A DNA stretch of 64,000 nucleotides from Mesaphorura yosii (taxonomy: Eukaryota > Arthropoda > Collembola > Poduromorpha > Tullbergiidae), in the NCBI GenBank assembly GCA_009869945.1, contig WIXG01000054.1:62001-126000 (forward strand). Direction: 5' to 3'. The notes under the pieces are model-generated. The model saw only the letters and a list, made by a program, of their open reading frames with translations. It did no database searches and was not told the DNA's origin. Shown here piece after piece: positions 63,201-64,000 of this stretch. A program made the translations under genes and the position numbers. Positions within the stretch are counted from its first letter, which is position 1; each line of letters starts with the position of its first letter.

Positions 63201-64000
63201 TTTGGATCACAATGATTAATTAGTTTCATCATTTTTCTGTGCAATTAAAAGTTTGGATTTTATGCAAGCAAGCTTTTGTCCTTTCGATTCCAGAAGACTG
63301 AAACGAATCGCATTGACTCAGGTTGGCAGTTGCCATATTTTAATTAGTGCCCTGCTCCAACTTTAACTTTGCAGCTTACGCTCGACTTTGTCCGAGCAAA
63401 GGAATTCAGGAAAGTACACCGGTAAACATGGCCTGATATCAGTTCGGAGCAGCTCCTACAATTTTGTTCTTTATTGCCAACATTCCTGTTCGATCTCAAT
63501 TCAATCAAGTCAATAATGTTCGGCGACTACGACAGGCGTTCAATCGATGAGCCCGAAGTGTGTTTACAAGCTGTACTTAATGTAAATATAAACTGGCTCG
63601 TGGACACACACACGAGTGCATACGTCAGAAGCAATTTTCCCTGAACAGGCCAACACAGTACACAAAGCATGTATAGGTAAATCAATTATATTATAGTGTA
63701 GTGTAGTGCCGGTACGGTACGGTGCGGTGTCATTTTCCAGTTCGCCGTTGGCGTACCGATGTACGTCAACCTTGAGGAAAGCAAGAGTGAAATGTTGGCG
63801 TGCATATTTCATAAACGCCGGGCCGACCCACGCCATATGTGCCATGCCATGCTATGCAGTGATGTTTCTTATTCTAGCCATGCTAGACTTTCGGTTTCGG
63901 TACAGCACACGGGCTCTGAGCTGGACAATTTTTGCAAACTTTCAGCAGCAGCAATAACGACCGAGACAAAAATAGGATTACTTTATTACATAAAAGCAGG
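57206..64000. other. Gene-free region upstream of Blimp-1
   Basis: About 6.8 kb with no convincing reading frame, RNA gene or transposon. An acceptor directly 5' of the Blimp-1 start codon implies that a noncoding first exon and a large intron lie here. Minor simple repeats are a run of TAATTG units near 61788-61815 and a GGTAC/TAGTG repeat patch near 63690-63725. Short frames have no splice support. The region is best read as Blimp-1 first intron and cis-regulatory DNA, possibly continuing past the window. Confidence 0.5.
61788..61815. repeat. Short AATTGT tandem repeat
   Basis: About four units of a 6-bp AATTGT-type repeat in the region upstream of Blimp-1. Confidence 0.7.

Noticed and set aside
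57206-64000. Search for tRNA, CRISPR array or transposon in the gene-free region
   Set aside because: No cloverleaf with conserved A and B boxes, no regular repeat-spacer pattern and no transposase frame was seen by eye.

Overview
The window is a piece of an animal nuclear genome, most likely from an arthropod. It holds intron-bearing genes on both strands, with GT-AG introns mostly 45-150 bp long, AATAAA signals after stop codons and no operons. Clear animal orthologues are Blimp-1/PRDM1, RING1/RING2, SF3A3, RAB33, DCUN1D, ENPP, NDUFA4, SPATA20, ECI2 and carotenoid oxygenases. A secreted CUB-family protein of a type I associate with arthropods points to an arthropod. A springtail or other non-insect lineage would fit the compact genes and the foreign enzyme, but the sequence does not prove this. 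All gene models below were made by hand-splicing; where I give lengths, the exon sums are whole codons.

Layout. 1-1.8 kb: 3' end of an unrecognised Ser/Pro-rich gene (+). 2.8-5.4 kb: a small acidic protein and an ENPP ectoenzyme (both -). 6.1-8.8 kb: two unrecognised genes (-), the first with GPPPGF-type repeats. 9.4-10.4 kb: RAB33 (-). 11.4-15.8 kb: a tandem pair of carotenoid oxygenases (+). 17.9-18.4 kb: a small Cys-rich, probably GPI-anchored protein (+). 19.9-21.2 kb: glyoxylate/hydroxypyruvate reductase (-). 22.5-23.9 kb: RING2 of PRC1 (+). 24.3-26.2 kb: SF3A3 (-). 26.8-27.3 kb: NDUFA4 (-). 28.1-31.8 kb: a small unrecognised protein and an 868-residue Pro/Glu/Cys-rich protein (+). 32.0-34.2 kb: a GNAT acetyltransferase and an ECI2-like isomerase (-). 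34.9-39.8 kb: a CUB-family protein and SPATA20 (+). 40.8-43.5 kb: a GATA-finger regulator with an N-terminal BED-like finger (-). 47.9-49.5 kb: DCUN1D (+). 50.2-51.6 kb: a full-length chorismate synthase (-). 52.5-57.2 kb: Blimp-1 (-). 57.2-64 kb: no gene seen.

The most striking item is the chorismate synthase, an enzyme of the shikimate pathway that animals are regarded as lacking. It has a spliceosomal intron, keeps its catalytic residues, and lies between two unmistakable animal genes. That argues for a gene acquired horizontally and domesticated rather than contamination. Other points of interest are the BED-GATA domain pairing, the carotenoid oxygenase duplication with one intron difference, and the unclassified Pro/Glu/Cys-rich protein. 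Most genes are unrelated housekeeping or signalling genes, and I see no functional cluster apart from the carotenoid oxygenase tandem. The two developmental regulators (GATA-type and Blimp-1) have the largest gene-free 5' flanks.
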